The notes under the pieces are model-generated. The model did not search any database. It was not told where the DNA came from and was given only the letters and a program-made list of their open reading frames with translations. The position numbers were made by a program, and so were the translations under genes. DNA of 64,000 nt from assembly GCF_051433165.1 (NCBI RefSeq), contig NZ_JBHMFS010000005.1, forward strand, positions 201,240 through 265,239, read 5' to 3'. The stretch comes from Falsiroseomonas sp051433165. Its GTDB lineage: Bacteria > Pseudomonadota > Alphaproteobacteria > Acetobacterales > Acetobacteraceae. Positions 35,811 through 43,637 of this stretch are shown here, one piece after another; the first letter of the stretch is position 1, and each line of letters opens with the position of its first letter.

Positions 35811-36278
35811 CTACTGCAGACCGCCCCAGCGTTCCGTCGCCGGTTCCGCGGCGGCCCATTTCCAGCCCGAATCCTGGCGGCAGGCGGTGGTGACGAACCA
35901 CTGGCCCTCGCCCTCGATCGCGAAGGCAGCCTCCCGGCACTCCGCCAGCGGGTTGTCGATGACCCGCACCAGTCGCACCTGGCCGCTGCGGTTGCCGATC
36001 GGGATGAAGTGGCGCACCTGCCAGGACCCGGCCTCGCCGGGGTCGAGGCCGCCGATCGCCTCCGCCAGCGCGTCCTGTTCCGCCCGCTGCCGGCGGCGCA
36101 TCACCGTCTGCATCCCGGCGGTGACGCCAGCGCGCACGCTCATGCCGATGGCATAGCCAACCGCCGGGTTGCTGCTGGCCAATGCCGCGCCGCCCCCGGC
36201 CACTGCGCCGGACAAATCCGCCACCTGGCCGCAGCCCGCCAGCATCGCGGCGAGACCCGCCACCGCGAGACGCCTCAC
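35811..36278 (-). CDS. Tandem lipoprotein paralogue B (155 aa)
   Basis: An unrecognised lipoprotein. The signal VRRLAVAGLAAMLAGC ends at Cys16, followed by a glycine/alanine-rich segment (about 20-55) like a glycine-zipper (GGGAALASSNPAVGYAIGMSVRAGV). The C-terminal part carries VRHFIPIGNRSGQVRLVRVIDNP and ends WKWAAAEPATERWGGLQ. The start is GTG 36278, overlapping the upstream paralogue's stop by 4 bases (GTGA). The shared ending with its neighbour (AEPATERWG.LQ) shows the pair arose by duplication. Function unknown; envelope protein likely. Confidence 0.65.
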   Translation of the reverse strand: MRRLAVAGLAAMLAGCGQVADLSGAVAGGGAALASSNPAVGYAIGMSVRAGVTAGMQTVMRRRQRAEQDALAEAIGGLDPGEAGSWQVRHFIPIGNRSGQVRLVRVIDNPLAECREAAFAIEGEGQWFVTTACRQDSGWKWAAAEPATERWGGLQ

Positions 36279-36772
36279 TGCAGGCTGCCCCAGCGTTCCG
36301 TGGCAGGTTCGGCGGAGGCCCAGCGCCAGGTGGTGTCGTCGCGGCAGATGGTCGCGGTGTAAAAGCGGCGGGTCTCCGGCTCGACCACGGAGAACACGAT
36401 CTCCTTGCAATCCAGCGTGCCGGCCGTGATCTGCCGCGTCACCGCAACCTCGCCGGCCTCATCCGGCTGCAACGGGATGGTGTGGTTCACGGACCAGGCG
36501 GCGACCTGGCCCACCTCCAGCGGCCCGGCGGTGGCGGCCAACCGCAGCTGGGCGCTGCGCTGGGTGCGTCGCTGGGCGTATTGCAGCCCGGCCCGCGCGC
36601 CCGCCTGCACGCCAATGCCGATTCCGGTGGTGGCCGCCGCGCTGGCGCCCACCGCCTCCGCCAGGCTGGCGCTGCCGATGCCGGCGGCGGCACCCGTGCC
36701 CTCGGATAGCAGCGCGCCGCAGCCGGGCAGGGCGGTGGCGCAGACAAGCAGCAGGCAGTGTATGCGGGTCAT
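36275..36772 (-). CDS. Tandem lipoprotein paralogue A (165 aa)
   Basis: An unrecognised lipoprotein, first of a two-gene unit. The signal MTRIHCLLLVCATALPGC ends in a lipobox (Cys18). Next comes a Gly/Ala zipper-like region (about 25-60), a basic stretch QYAQRRTQRSAQ, then a soluble domain with VGQVAAWSVNHTIPLQPDEAGEVAVTRQI, two cysteines (LDCKEIVF and ATICRDDT) that may form a disulfide, and the ending WRWASAEPATERWGSLQ. The two cysteines are matched in paralogue B (ECREAAF, TACRQDS). ATG 36772 gives the signal; the frame opens at 36808. Confidence 0.65.
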   Translation of the reverse strand: MTRIHCLLLVCATALPGCGALLSEGTGAAAGIGSASLAEAVGASAAATTGIGIGVQAGARAGLQYAQRRTQRSAQLRLAATAGPLEVGQVAAWSVNHTIPLQPDEAGEVAVTRQITAGTLDCKEIVFSVVEPETRRFYTATICRDDTTWRWASAEPATERWGSLQ

Positions 36773-36863
36773 GTTCAATCGGATGGCCGATGCAACCGGC
36801 CCTCGCAACCCCGCATCACCATCCGGATTGTTTCGGAGAGGAATGGGTGTCAGGCGGCCCCCT

Positions 36864-36891
36864 CTTGCAACTCGCCCCTGTCACGGTACCT
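36864..36891 (+). promoter_or_regulatory. Candidate sigma70-type promoter for the molybdopterin oxidoreductase gene
   Basis: TTGCAA (36864-36869) and TACCTA (36886-36891) are spaced by 16 bases and lie just upstream of a clear AGGAGA Shine-Dalgarno box and ATG 36911. Match to consensus is partial. Confidence 0.35.
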
Positions 36892-36910
36892 ATCGCAGCA
36901 GGAGATCCCC

Positions 36911-37582
36911 ATGCCTGACAACGAAGACATTCCGCTGACGGGCAAGCTCCGCGATAAGCTTGTGGAGGCCAAGCAGGAGTGGGCGCGGGAAGGGCGACTG
37001 TTGACCGGTACCACCGCCACGCCGGAGACCGCGCGCCTGCCGCCGGGCCAGCGCCTGGTGACGGATTTTCCGGTCCTCGACCTTGGCGTGCAGCCGGATG
37101 TCAGCGTGGAGAAGTACCGCCTGCGGATCGAGGGTCTGGTGGCCGCGCCGCTGCGACTGACGCTGGCTGAGTTCCGGGCCTTGCCACAGGCCAGCCGGAC
37201 GAACGACATCCACTGCGTCACCCAATGGTCGCGCTACGACAATGCCTGGGACGGCGTGCCGGTGCCCGATCTGCTGGCGCTCGCGCGGCCGAAGGACGAG
37301 GCGCGTTTCGTCGCGCTCACCAGCTATGATGGCTACACCACCAACCTCGCGATCGAGGATTTTGCCCGGCCGGAAAACCTGGTCGCGCATGCATGGGCGG
37401 GTGCGCCGCTGGAACGGCAGCATGGCGGGCCGCTGCGGTTGGTGGTGCCGCATCTGTATTTCTGGAAAAGCCCGAAATGGCTGACCCGCATCGAATTGCT
37501 GCGCGAGGACCGGCCCGGATTCTGGGAGGTGCGCGGCTATCACAATCGGGGCGATCCCTGGATGGAGGAACGCTATGGCTGA
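36911..37582 (+). CDS. Sulfite oxidase-like molybdopterin oxidoreductase
   Basis: A 223-residue protein of the oxidoreductase molybdopterin-binding family (PF00174; sulfite oxidase/YedY-type fold). The likely Mo-ligating Cys is in NDIHCVTQWSRYDNAWDGV. Further family segments are FPVLDLGVQPDVSVEKYRLRIEGLV, LTSYDGYTTNLAIEDF, and GGPLRLVVPHLYFWKSPKWLTRIEL. It lacks a Tat or Sec signal and the dimerisation domain, so it belongs to the short cytoplasmic group of unknown substrate. AGGAGA lies 5 to 6 bases before the ATG. Its last 8 bases overlap the glutathione peroxidase gene. Confidence 0.85.
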   Translation: MPDNEDIPLTGKLRDKLVEAKQEWAREGRLLTGTTATPETARLPPGQRLVTDFPVLDLGVQPDVSVEKYRLRIEGLVAAPLRLTLAEFRALPQASRTNDIHCVTQWSRYDNAWDGVPVPDLLALARPKDEARFVALTSYDGYTTNLAIEDFARPENLVAHAWAGAPLERQHGGPLRLVVPHLYFWKSPKWLTRIELLREDRPGFWEVRGYHNRGDPWMEERYG

Positions 37583-38120
37583 GCTTTCGCGACGTGCGAT
37601 CCTGGCCACGCCCCTGCTGATGGCCGCCGCACCCGCACCCACCATCTTCGATTTCCGGCTGGATGCGCTGGAAGGCGGGCCATTGGCGCTGGCGGATTTC
37701 CAGGGCCACGCGCTGATGGTGGTGAACACCGCCAGCTTCTGCGGCTACACCCCGCAATATGAGGGGCTGCAGGCGCTGCATGACCGCTTCGCCGGGCGCG
37801 GCTTCAGCGTTATCGGCGTGCCCTCAAACGATTTCCGTCAGGAGAACACGGACGCGGCGAAGATCCGGGAATTCTGCGAGACGGTCTATGGCATCACCTT
37901 TCCCATGGCTGGGCTGACGGAGGTGCGTGGGCCGCGAGCGCACCCGCTATTCGCCTGGCTGGCAGCGCGGGCCGGTGGGCCGCCGCGCTGGAATTTTCAC
38001 AAATATCTGGTCGCGCGAGACGGGATGGCAGTGCGCGCCTTTCCCACCTCGGTCAATCCATCGAACCCGGTGCTGGTACAGGCGGTGGAGACTGCTTTGA
38101 CGCAATCTGCGGTGGGGTGA
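37575..38120 (+). CDS. Glutathione peroxidase family protein with Tat-like signal
   Basis: A 181-residue thiol peroxidase. The N-terminus MAELSRRAILATPLLMAAAPAP has a twin-arginine motif and hydrophobic core, so export to the periplasm is likely. The catalytic Cys sits in VVNTASFCGYTPQYEGL, the Gln/Asn partner region is VPSNDFRQENTDAAKIREFC, and the Trp in PRWNFHKYLV completes the tetrad. Overlap with the oxidoreductase gene indicates co-translation. The second family motif (GVPSNDF) is slightly divergent from the usual FPCNQF, as in other bacterial members. Confidence 0.88.
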   Translation: MAELSRRAILATPLLMAAAPAPTIFDFRLDALEGGPLALADFQGHALMVVNTASFCGYTPQYEGLQALHDRFAGRGFSVIGVPSNDFRQENTDAAKIREFCETVYGITFPMAGLTEVRGPRAHPLFAWLAARAGGPPRWNFHKYLVARDGMAVRAFPTSVNPSNPVLVQAVETALTQSAVG

Positions 38121-38185
38121 AACGAAGTCTGCAACTCTGCCGCTGCTGCCTCGTTGTCCCGTCGTCGTGAACCGAGGGACATCCC

Positions 38186-38260
38186 ATGAACAGCATCGTC
38201 TACATTGTTGGCGCCGTGGTTATCGTTATTGCCATCCTGAGCTTCATCGGGCTGCGCTGA
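38186..38260 (+). CDS. Single-helix membrane micropeptide (24 aa)
   Basis: A 24-codon frame starts at ATG 38186 after a GAGGGA Shine-Dalgarno-like box. It encodes MNSIVYIVGAVVIVIAILSF plus four residues ending in Arg: one hydrophobic helix spanning almost the whole peptide. It is expressed in the same direction as the peroxidase gene 66 bases upstream. Peptides of this size and style are found in other alphaproteobacteria without known function. No function is assigned. Confidence 0.55.
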   Translation: MNSIVYIVGAVVIVIAILSFIGLR

Positions 38261-38307
38261 TCCGGTCCGGGGGCGCGGTTCCGCCGCGCTCCTGACCAGC
38301 CAAGCCC

Positions 38308-38988
38308 CTATTGCAGCAGGGGCAGGATCGCCCGCACCGCGGATTCGAACATTTCCGTGGTCAGGCGGCCCGTATTCGTGTTGTAGCGACTGACATGATA
38401 GCTGTTGGCCAGCACCACGCCATCCGGCAGCGTGTGCTGTGCGCCATGGGCGAATTTGTAGCGGGCGACCGGAATCCGGTGGCTTTTCAGCAGCGCGTTA
38501 TGCGCCACCAACCCCAGCGCCAGAACCACGCGCAGACCCGGCATCGCCAGCCGTTCCGCCAGGACGAAGCGGTTGCAGGTGGTGATCTCCGCCGGTGTCG
38601 GCAGATTCTCCGGCGGCACGCAGCGCACGGCATTGGCGATGCGGACGCCGCGCAGCTCCATCCCGTCTTTCGGATCCTCCCGGTATTCGCCCGTGGCCAG
38701 CCCGTATTTCAGCAGCGTCGCATAAAGCAGCCTGCCGGCATGGTCGCCTGTGAAGGGCCGGCCGGTGCGGTTGGCACCGCGGACGCCCGGCGCAAGGCCC
38801 AGCACCAGCAGCCTGGCCTCACTGTGCCCCCAGCATGGAACAGGGCCATTGTGCCACTCCGGCCATTTGGCGCGGTTCTCCAGCCGATAGGCGACCAGGC
38901 GCGGGCAGAGCGGGCAGTCGTGGCTGGGCGTCTCCGGCAGGGGCAAGGCGTGGTCTTTCGCGGCTGCGGCTTGTATGGCGCCGAACAT
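38308..38988 (-). CDS. Uracil-DNA glycosylase, type 5-like (UdgB)
   Basis: A 226-residue Fe-S uracil-DNA glycosylase that starts base excision repair of deaminated bases. Cluster cysteines are in SHDCPLCPRL and, later, NAVRCVPPENLPTPAEITTC. The active-site motif I is LVLGLAPGVRGANRTGRPFTGD, whose GLAPG form rather than GEAPG points to type 5 (UdgB), and the terminal motif is LANSYHVSRYNTNTG. ATG 38988 overlaps the folK start on the other strand. Type 4 is the main alternative. Confidence 0.85.
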   Translation of the reverse strand: MFGAIQAAAAKDHALPLPETPSHDCPLCPRLVAYRLENRAKWPEWHNGPVPCWGHSEARLLVLGLAPGVRGANRTGRPFTGDHAGRLLYATLLKYGLATGEYREDPKDGMELRGVRIANAVRCVPPENLPTPAEITTCNRFVLAERLAMPGLRVVLALGLVAHNALLKSHRIPVARYKFAHGAQHTLPDGVVLANSYHVSRYNTNTGRLTTEMFESAVRAILPLLQ

Positions 38989-39496
38989 GATCCTGATCGC
39001 CCTTGGCGCCAACCTGCCCGGCCCGGATGGGCGGGATGCGCTGGAGACCTGCCGTGCCGCCGCGGCGCTGCTGGATACGTTGCCCGGACTGCGATTGCGG
39101 GCCCTGTCCCGCTGGTACGGCACCGCGCCGGTGCCGCCCAGCCCCGGCGTGCCGGATTACGTAAACGGCGTGGCGCGCCTCGCCCCGCACCCCGGCGCCG
39201 CGCCACCCGACCCGGCCGCGCTGCTGGCGGAATTGCAGCGAATCGAGCACCGCTTCGGCCGGGTGCGGCCCTATCCCAATGCACCGCGCACGCTGGACCT
39301 GGATTTGATCGACCTGGATGGTGCGCTGCGCGACGCACCGGACCCGATCCTGCCGCACCCGCGCGCCCATCTTCGCGCCTTCGTCTTGGCCCCGCTGGCC
39401 GATGTGGCGCCGGGCTGGGTGCATCCCCGGCTTGGTGTGACCGCGGCGGCTTTGCTGGGAACCACTGACCAGGAGGGTGTCCGGGTTCTTGCGTAA
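38987..39496 (+). CDS. folK: 2-amino-4-hydroxy-6-hydroxymethyldihydropteridine pyrophosphokinase
   Basis: A 169-residue HPPK that pyrophosphorylates the pterin in folate synthesis. Seen: ILIALGANLPGPDGRD, YGTAPVPPSPGVPDYVNGVARL, and the metal-binding end RTLDLDLIDLDG followed by LPHPRAHLRAFVLAPLADVAP. ATG 38987 is closest to the conserved core; ATG 38975 (MAPNMILIALG) is an alternative. Its start codon overlaps that of the divergent glycosylase gene. rpoZ follows after a 117-bp gap. Confidence 0.93.
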   Translation: MILIALGANLPGPDGRDALETCRAAAALLDTLPGLRLRALSRWYGTAPVPPSPGVPDYVNGVARLAPHPGAAPPDPAALLAELQRIEHRFGRVRPYPNAPRTLDLDLIDLDGALRDAPDPILPHPRAHLRAFVLAPLADVAPGWVHPRLGVTAAALLGTTDQEGVRVLA

Positions 39497-39517
39497 TTGG
39501 CCCCGGCTGGCTACATG
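39489..39517 (+). promoter_or_regulatory. Candidate promoter for rpoZ-rsh
   Basis: TTGCGT (39489-39494) and TACATG (39512-39517) are separated by exactly 17 bases, at the end of folK and about 100 bases before rpoZ. The spacing is ideal; the hexamers match only partly. Confidence 0.35.
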
Positions 39518-39613
39518 GAGCGTTCACCATAGGGTGGGGAGGGGAGTCCCGCGCGCAGTCGCCGCGCTTCGGGTTACCCGGACTATTCCCCCCGCATCGG
39601 GATTGGAGCCGCC

Positions 39614-40009
39614 ATGGCGCGCGTTACTGTCGAGGACTGCATCCTCCGCGTCCCCAACCGCTTCGAACTGGTCCTGCACGCGGCGCAGCGCGCCCGCAAT
39701 GTCAGCCGGGGCGAGGAACTGACGGTCGAGCGGGACAATGACAAGAACCCCGTCGTCGCCCTGCGCGAGATCGCCGAGGGCACGGTCGACCTCGACCTGC
39801 TCCAGGCGGATCTGGTCAAGTCGCTCCAGCGCGCGCCGGAGCCGGAGCCGGCGGAGGAGGAGGTGCTCGACCTCATCGCCACCGACGAGAACATTTTCGG
39901 CGTCATGGACGTGAACGAGGAAGCGATCGGCGAGGGTGCCGGCCTGGAAGATCTCTCGCCCGACGATATCGAGGCGGCGATCGCTGCCGAACTCGGCGGA
40001 AAGCGCTGA
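39614..40009 (+). CDS. rpoZ: RNA polymerase subunit omega
   Basis: A 131-residue omega subunit that helps assemble beta-prime. The N-terminal core MARVTVEDCILRVPNRFELVLHAAQRAR and NPVVALREIA are diagnostic. The C-terminal half is a long acidic tail (EPEPAEEEVLDLIATDENIF...LSPDDIEAAIAAELG), giving a protein longer than the roughly 90-residue enterobacterial form. GGAG lies 6 bases upstream. It directly precedes the rsh gene, the same linkage as rpoZ-spoT in other proteobacteria. Confidence 0.95.
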   Translation: MARVTVEDCILRVPNRFELVLHAAQRARNVSRGEELTVERDNDKNPVVALREIAEGTVDLDLLQADLVKSLQRAPEPEPAEEEVLDLIATDENIFGVMDVNEEAIGEGAGLEDLSPDDIEAAIAAELGGKR

Positions 40010-40076
40010 CGCCAGGGCGAATGCGCAGCGGCGCTACCGCCGCCGCGCACCCGCCAACGGCCTCACGGGGCCGCGA

Positions 40077-42347
40077 ATGAACACGCCCGGCGATCCCCCC
40101 GCGGGTCTTTCGCTGGAGCCACCGCCGCCGGCGCCGGCCCTGCTGCCCGCCGGGTCTCCGCCGGCCGGCGAGACCATCGGCCAGGAACTTGCCCGCCTTG
40201 TCTCGGCCTATGCGCCGCGGGCGGATACCTCCCTCATCGAACGCGCCTGGGTCACCGCCTGCGCCGCGCATGAGGGGCAGAAGCGGGACAACGGCGACCC
40301 CTACATCATCCATCCCGTCGCCGTGGCCCGCACACTGGTGCAGTACCGGCTGGACGCGGCCTCCATCGCCACCGCGCTGCTGCATGACGTGGCGGAAGAT
40401 ACCAAGGTCGGACTGGCGGAGCTGGAAAAGCGCTTCGGCAAGGAAGTCGCCCGGCTGGTGGATGGCGTCACCAAGCTGACCCGCCTCGAACTGCAATCCG
40501 AGCGCACCAAGCAGGCCGAGAATTTTCGGAAGCTGGTCCTGGCGATGTCGGAAGACATCCGGGTGCTGCTGGTGAAGCTGGCGGACCGTCTGCACAACAT
40601 GCAAACGCTGCATTTCGTCCCGCAGGAAGCCCGCCGCCGCAAGACGGCGCGGGAGACCATGGAAATCTTCGCCCCGCTGGCGGAGCGCATCGGCATGGAT
40701 GCGCTGAAGACTGAGCTGGAGACGCTCGCCTTCCGCGAGCTGGAGCCGGATGCCAGCCAGTCCATCGTCGCCCGCCGTGGCTTCCTCTATGGCCAGGGCG
40801 CCGACCTGATCGTCGAGATCCGGGAGGATCTGAAGCGGGTGCTGGAGGAAGCTGGCATCAACCTGCTGGAGCTGACGGGGCGGGAGAAGTCGCCCTATGC
40901 CATCTGGCTGAAGATGCACGGCAAGAGCATCGAGTTCGAGCAGCTCTCGGACATCATGGCCTTCCGCGTCATCGTCCCGGACCAGGCCGCCTGCTACCAG
41001 GCGCTCGGGGTGCTGCATTCGGCCTATCGGGTCGTGCCCGGGCGGTTCAAGGACTACATCTCGACGCCGAAGACCAACGGCTACCAGTCCATCCACACCG
41101 GCCTGACGGTACCGGAACGCCGCAACGCCAAGATCGAGGTGCAGATCCGCACGCGGGAGATGCATGAGGTCGCCGAATACGGCGTCGCGGCGCACTGGAT
41201 CTACAAGCAGGGCGGCGAGGCCGCGCGCGACCAGCAGAAATTCCCCTGGGTGAAGGCGCTGCTGGAAATCCTGGAACAGGCCAGCGAGCCGCAGGAATTC
41301 CTCGACGCCACGCGCCTCGAACTGCACCGGGACGAGGTGTTCTGCTTCACCCCGAAGGGCGAGCTCATCGCGCTGCCGCGGGGTTCGACCTGCGTCGATT
41401 TCGCCTATCAGGTGCACAGCCAGGTCGGTGACCAATGCGTCGGCGCCAAGATCAACGGCCAGATCAAGCCGCTGCGCACGCCGCTGGAAAACGGCGACCA
41501 GGTGGAGATCATCACCGCGCGCGGCGGCACGCCGAACCCGCAATGGGCGCGCTTCGTCGTCACCGGCAAGGCGCGCGCGCGCATCCGCCGCTTCGTCCAT
41601 GCCGAACAGCGCCAGCAGCAGCAGCAGGAAGGCCGCGCCGCGATCGCCAAGGTGTTCCGGGCGGAGGGCGTGGAATTCTCCGAGAAGCAGATGGACCCAG
41701 CGCTGAAGGCGCTGAAGCAATCGAGCTTCGAGGAATTGTGCCTGGTGGTCGCCGCCGGCGCCGTCTCGGCCAAGGATGTGCTGCACGCCATCTACCCGGA
41801 ACTGCGGGGCCCGCCGCGGGCGGCCGATTCGCTGCCCCTCGCAAGGTCACGCCCGCGCGCCGTGCCGCTGGCCAAGGGCGGCTTCAAGCGCGACGTCACC
41901 ATGGGCATCACCGGCCTGGTGGCGGGGATGGAGGTGCATTTCGCCGGCTGCTGCCACCCGCTGCCGGGTGACCGCATCCTGGGCATCGTCACCACGGGCA
42001 AGGGCGTGACCGTCCACAAGACGGATTGCCACAACCTGTCCGGCTTCGCCGAAAGCCCGGAGCGCTTCATCGACATCGACTGGGATTACGGCGGCGGCGT
42101 CGGCGTGGCGCATACCGGGCGGATCGAGGTGGTCACCGCCAATGACCGCGGCGCGCTGTCCGCCGTGACGGATGCGATTGCGCGCCAGGACGGCGCCATC
42201 GAGAACCTCCGCATCGTCCATCGCGGCCCGGATTTCCAGGAGATCGCGGTGGATGTGGAGGTGCAGGACCTCCGCCACCTGTCCAACATCATTGCCGCCT
42301 TGCGGGCGCTGCAGGGCGTGGCGCAGGTCGAGCGGTCGAAGGGTTAG
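40077..42347 (+). CDS. Bifunctional (p)ppGpp synthetase/hydrolase (RelA/SpoT homologue)
   Basis: A 756-residue Rsh. The HD hydrolase domain has its HD pair at about 103-104 (LLHDVAEDTK) and appears intact. The synthetase domain (about 240-370) shows LSDIMAFRVIV and the G-loop KTNGYQSIHTGL plus IEVQIRTREMHEVAEYGVAAHW. TGS follows (about 415-475; TPKGELIALPRGSTCVDFAYQVHSQ), a helical region with a glutamine run, a zinc-finger-like segment with HFAGCCHPLPGD, and a C-terminal ACT domain (about 680-755). Both activities therefore look possible, as for the single Rsh of most alphaproteobacteria. The first 33 residues are a proline-rich extension. Confidence 0.94.
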   Translation: MNTPGDPPAGLSLEPPPPAPALLPAGSPPAGETIGQELARLVSAYAPRADTSLIERAWVTACAAHEGQKRDNGDPYIIHPVAVARTLVQYRLDAASIATALLHDVAEDTKVGLAELEKRFGKEVARLVDGVTKLTRLELQSERTKQAENFRKLVLAMSEDIRVLLVKLADRLHNMQTLHFVPQEARRRKTARETMEIFAPLAERIGMDALKTELETLAFRELEPDASQSIVARRGFLYGQGADLIVEIREDLKRVLEEAGINLLELTGREKSPYAIWLKMHGKSIEFEQLSDIMAFRVIVPDQAACYQALGVLHSAYRVVPGRFKDYISTPKTNGYQSIHTGLTVPERRNAKIEVQIRTREMHEVAEYGVAAHWIYKQGGEAARDQQKFPWVKALLEILEQASEPQEFLDATRLELHRDEVFCFTPKGELIALPRGSTCVDFAYQVHSQVGDQCVGAKINGQIKPLRTPLENGDQVEIITARGGTPNPQWARFVVTGKARARIRRFVHAEQRQQQQQEGRAAIAKVFRAEGVEFSEKQMDPALKALKQSSFEELCLVVAAGAVSAKDVLHAIYPELRGPPRAADSLPLARSRPRAVPLAKGGFKRDVTMGITGLVAGMEVHFAGCCHPLPGDRILGIVTTGKGVTVHKTDCHNLSGFAESPERFIDIDWDYGGGVGVAHTGRIEVVTANDRGALSAVTDAIARQDGAIENLRIVHRGPDFQEIAVDVEVQDLRHLSNIIAALRALQGVAQVERSKG

Positions 42348-42356
42348 CGCGACTTC

Positions 42357-42779
42357 ATGATCATCGGCCTGGGCAGCGACATCATCGACATCCGCCGGAT
42401 CGAGCGGGTGATGGCCAAGTACGGCGACCGTTTCCTTGCCCGCATCTACACCCCGGCGGAGCGCGCGAAGGCCGAACGGCGCACCGAAAAGATCCGCGCC
42501 GCCACCTACGCCAAGCGCTATGCGGCGAAAGAGGCGGCCTCCAAGGCGCTCGGCACCGGCTTCCGGGCGGGCGTCTTTTGGCGCGACCTGGGGGTGGTCA
42601 ACCTGTCCTCCGGCCAGCCCACCCTGCGGATGACGGGCGGTGCCGCGGCGCGGCTGGCGGCGATCACCCCCCCGGGCCATGGCGCCCATGTGGCGCTGAC
42701 CATGACGGATGAGTTCCCCTATGCGCAGGCCATGGTCATCATCACGGCGGTGCCGCTGCCGCGCATGATGCCGGCGTAA
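42357..42779 (+). CDS. acpS: Holo-[acyl-carrier-protein] synthase
   Basis: A 140-residue 4'-phosphopantetheinyl transferase that activates acyl carrier protein. The Mg-binding motif IIGLGSDIIDIRRIE and the motif RYAAKEAASKALGTG are present. It starts 10 bases after the rsh stop codon. The family is usually about 125 residues; the extra C-terminal residues (AVPLPRMMPA) are unremarkable. Confidence 0.95.
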   Translation: MIIGLGSDIIDIRRIERVMAKYGDRFLARIYTPAERAKAERRTEKIRAATYAKRYAAKEAASKALGTGFRAGVFWRDLGVVNLSSGQPTLRMTGGAAARLAAITPPGHGAHVALTMTDEFPYAQAMVIITAVPLPRMMPA

Positions 42780-42884
42780 CGGCACGTTCCTTGACAGGCC
42801 CCATCGCCTCGCGCTCTATCCCGCCCGTAGAGACGCGTCCGGCATTTGGGGCGTCCGTTGAGGATGCCCGCGCAAATTCCCTCC

Positions 42885-43637
42885 ATGGCCAAACATAAGT
42901 CGGGCGGCTGGCTCGAATCCATCAAGACGGTGGTTTATGCCGGGCTGATTGCCATCGGCATCCGCACCGTTGCGTTCGAGCCCTTCAACATCCCGTCCGG
43001 CAGCATGATCCCCACGCTGCTGGTGGGGGATTACCTGTTCGTCTCGAAGTATTCCTACGGCTATTCGCGGCATTCCATGCCGTTCAGCCCGAACCTGTTC
43101 GACGGCCGCATCCTTGGCAGCCTGCCGCAGCGCGGCGACGTGGCGGTGTTCAAGCTGCCGCGGGACAATGCCACCGACTACATCAAGCGCATCATCGGCC
43201 TGCCCGGGGACCGCATCCAGGTCCGCGCCGGCGTGCTGCACCTGAACGGCCAGGCGGTGCGGCGCGAGCTGATCGGGCCCTTCACGGTGGAAGGCGACGG
43301 GCCCCGCCTGGTGGTGCGCGAATACCGCGAAATCCTGCCGCCGCAGCCGGGCGTCGAGTCGCATGCCCACAACATCCTCGAAATGTCGGACGACCAGCCC
43401 TTCGACAACACCTCGGAATACGTCGTGCCGGCCGGCCATGTCTTCGCCATGGGTGACAACCGCGACAACAGCCTGGACAGCCGGGCACAGAATGCGGTGG
43501 GCTTCATCCCGGTCGAAAACCTGGTGGGCCGCGCGGAGTTCATCTTCTTCTCCGTCGATGGCTCCGCCCGTTGGTGGGAGGTATGGGGCTGGCCAACGGC
43601 AATCCGCTGGAGCCGCCTGCTCAGCGCGGTGCGGTGA
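42885..43637 (+). CDS. lepB: Signal peptidase I
   Basis: A 250-residue inner-membrane protease that removes Sec signal peptides. One N-terminal helix (about 10-28, TVVYAGLIAIGIRTVAF) leads to the catalytic Ser in NIPSGSMIPTLLVGDYLFVSK; the general-base Lys is in DYIKRIIGLPGDRI, and the box E motif is MGDNRDNSLDSR. ATG 42885 fits the family; ATG 42864 is an alternative. acpS-lepB-rnc-era is a conserved order in alphaproteobacteria. The 3' end overlaps rnc. Confidence 0.94.
   Translation: MAKHKSGGWLESIKTVVYAGLIAIGIRTVAFEPFNIPSGSMIPTLLVGDYLFVSKYSYGYSRHSMPFSPNLFDGRILGSLPQRGDVAVFKLPRDNATDYIKRIIGLPGDRIQVRAGVLHLNGQAVRRELIGPFTVEGDGPRLVVREYREILPPQPGVESHAHNILEMSDDQPFDNTSEYVVPAGHVFAMGDNRDNSLDSRAQNAVGFIPVENLVGRAEFIFFSVDGSARWWEVWGWPTAIRWSRLLSAVR

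Noticed and set aside
41608..41634. CAG-rich run encoding consecutive glutamines in rsh, considered as a variable repeat.
   Set aside because: Only about five near-identical codons in a helical linker; too short to claim phase variation.
39903..41786. 627-codon minus-strand frame opposite rpoZ and rsh.
   Set aside because: Shadow of the rsh frame; no recognisable family.
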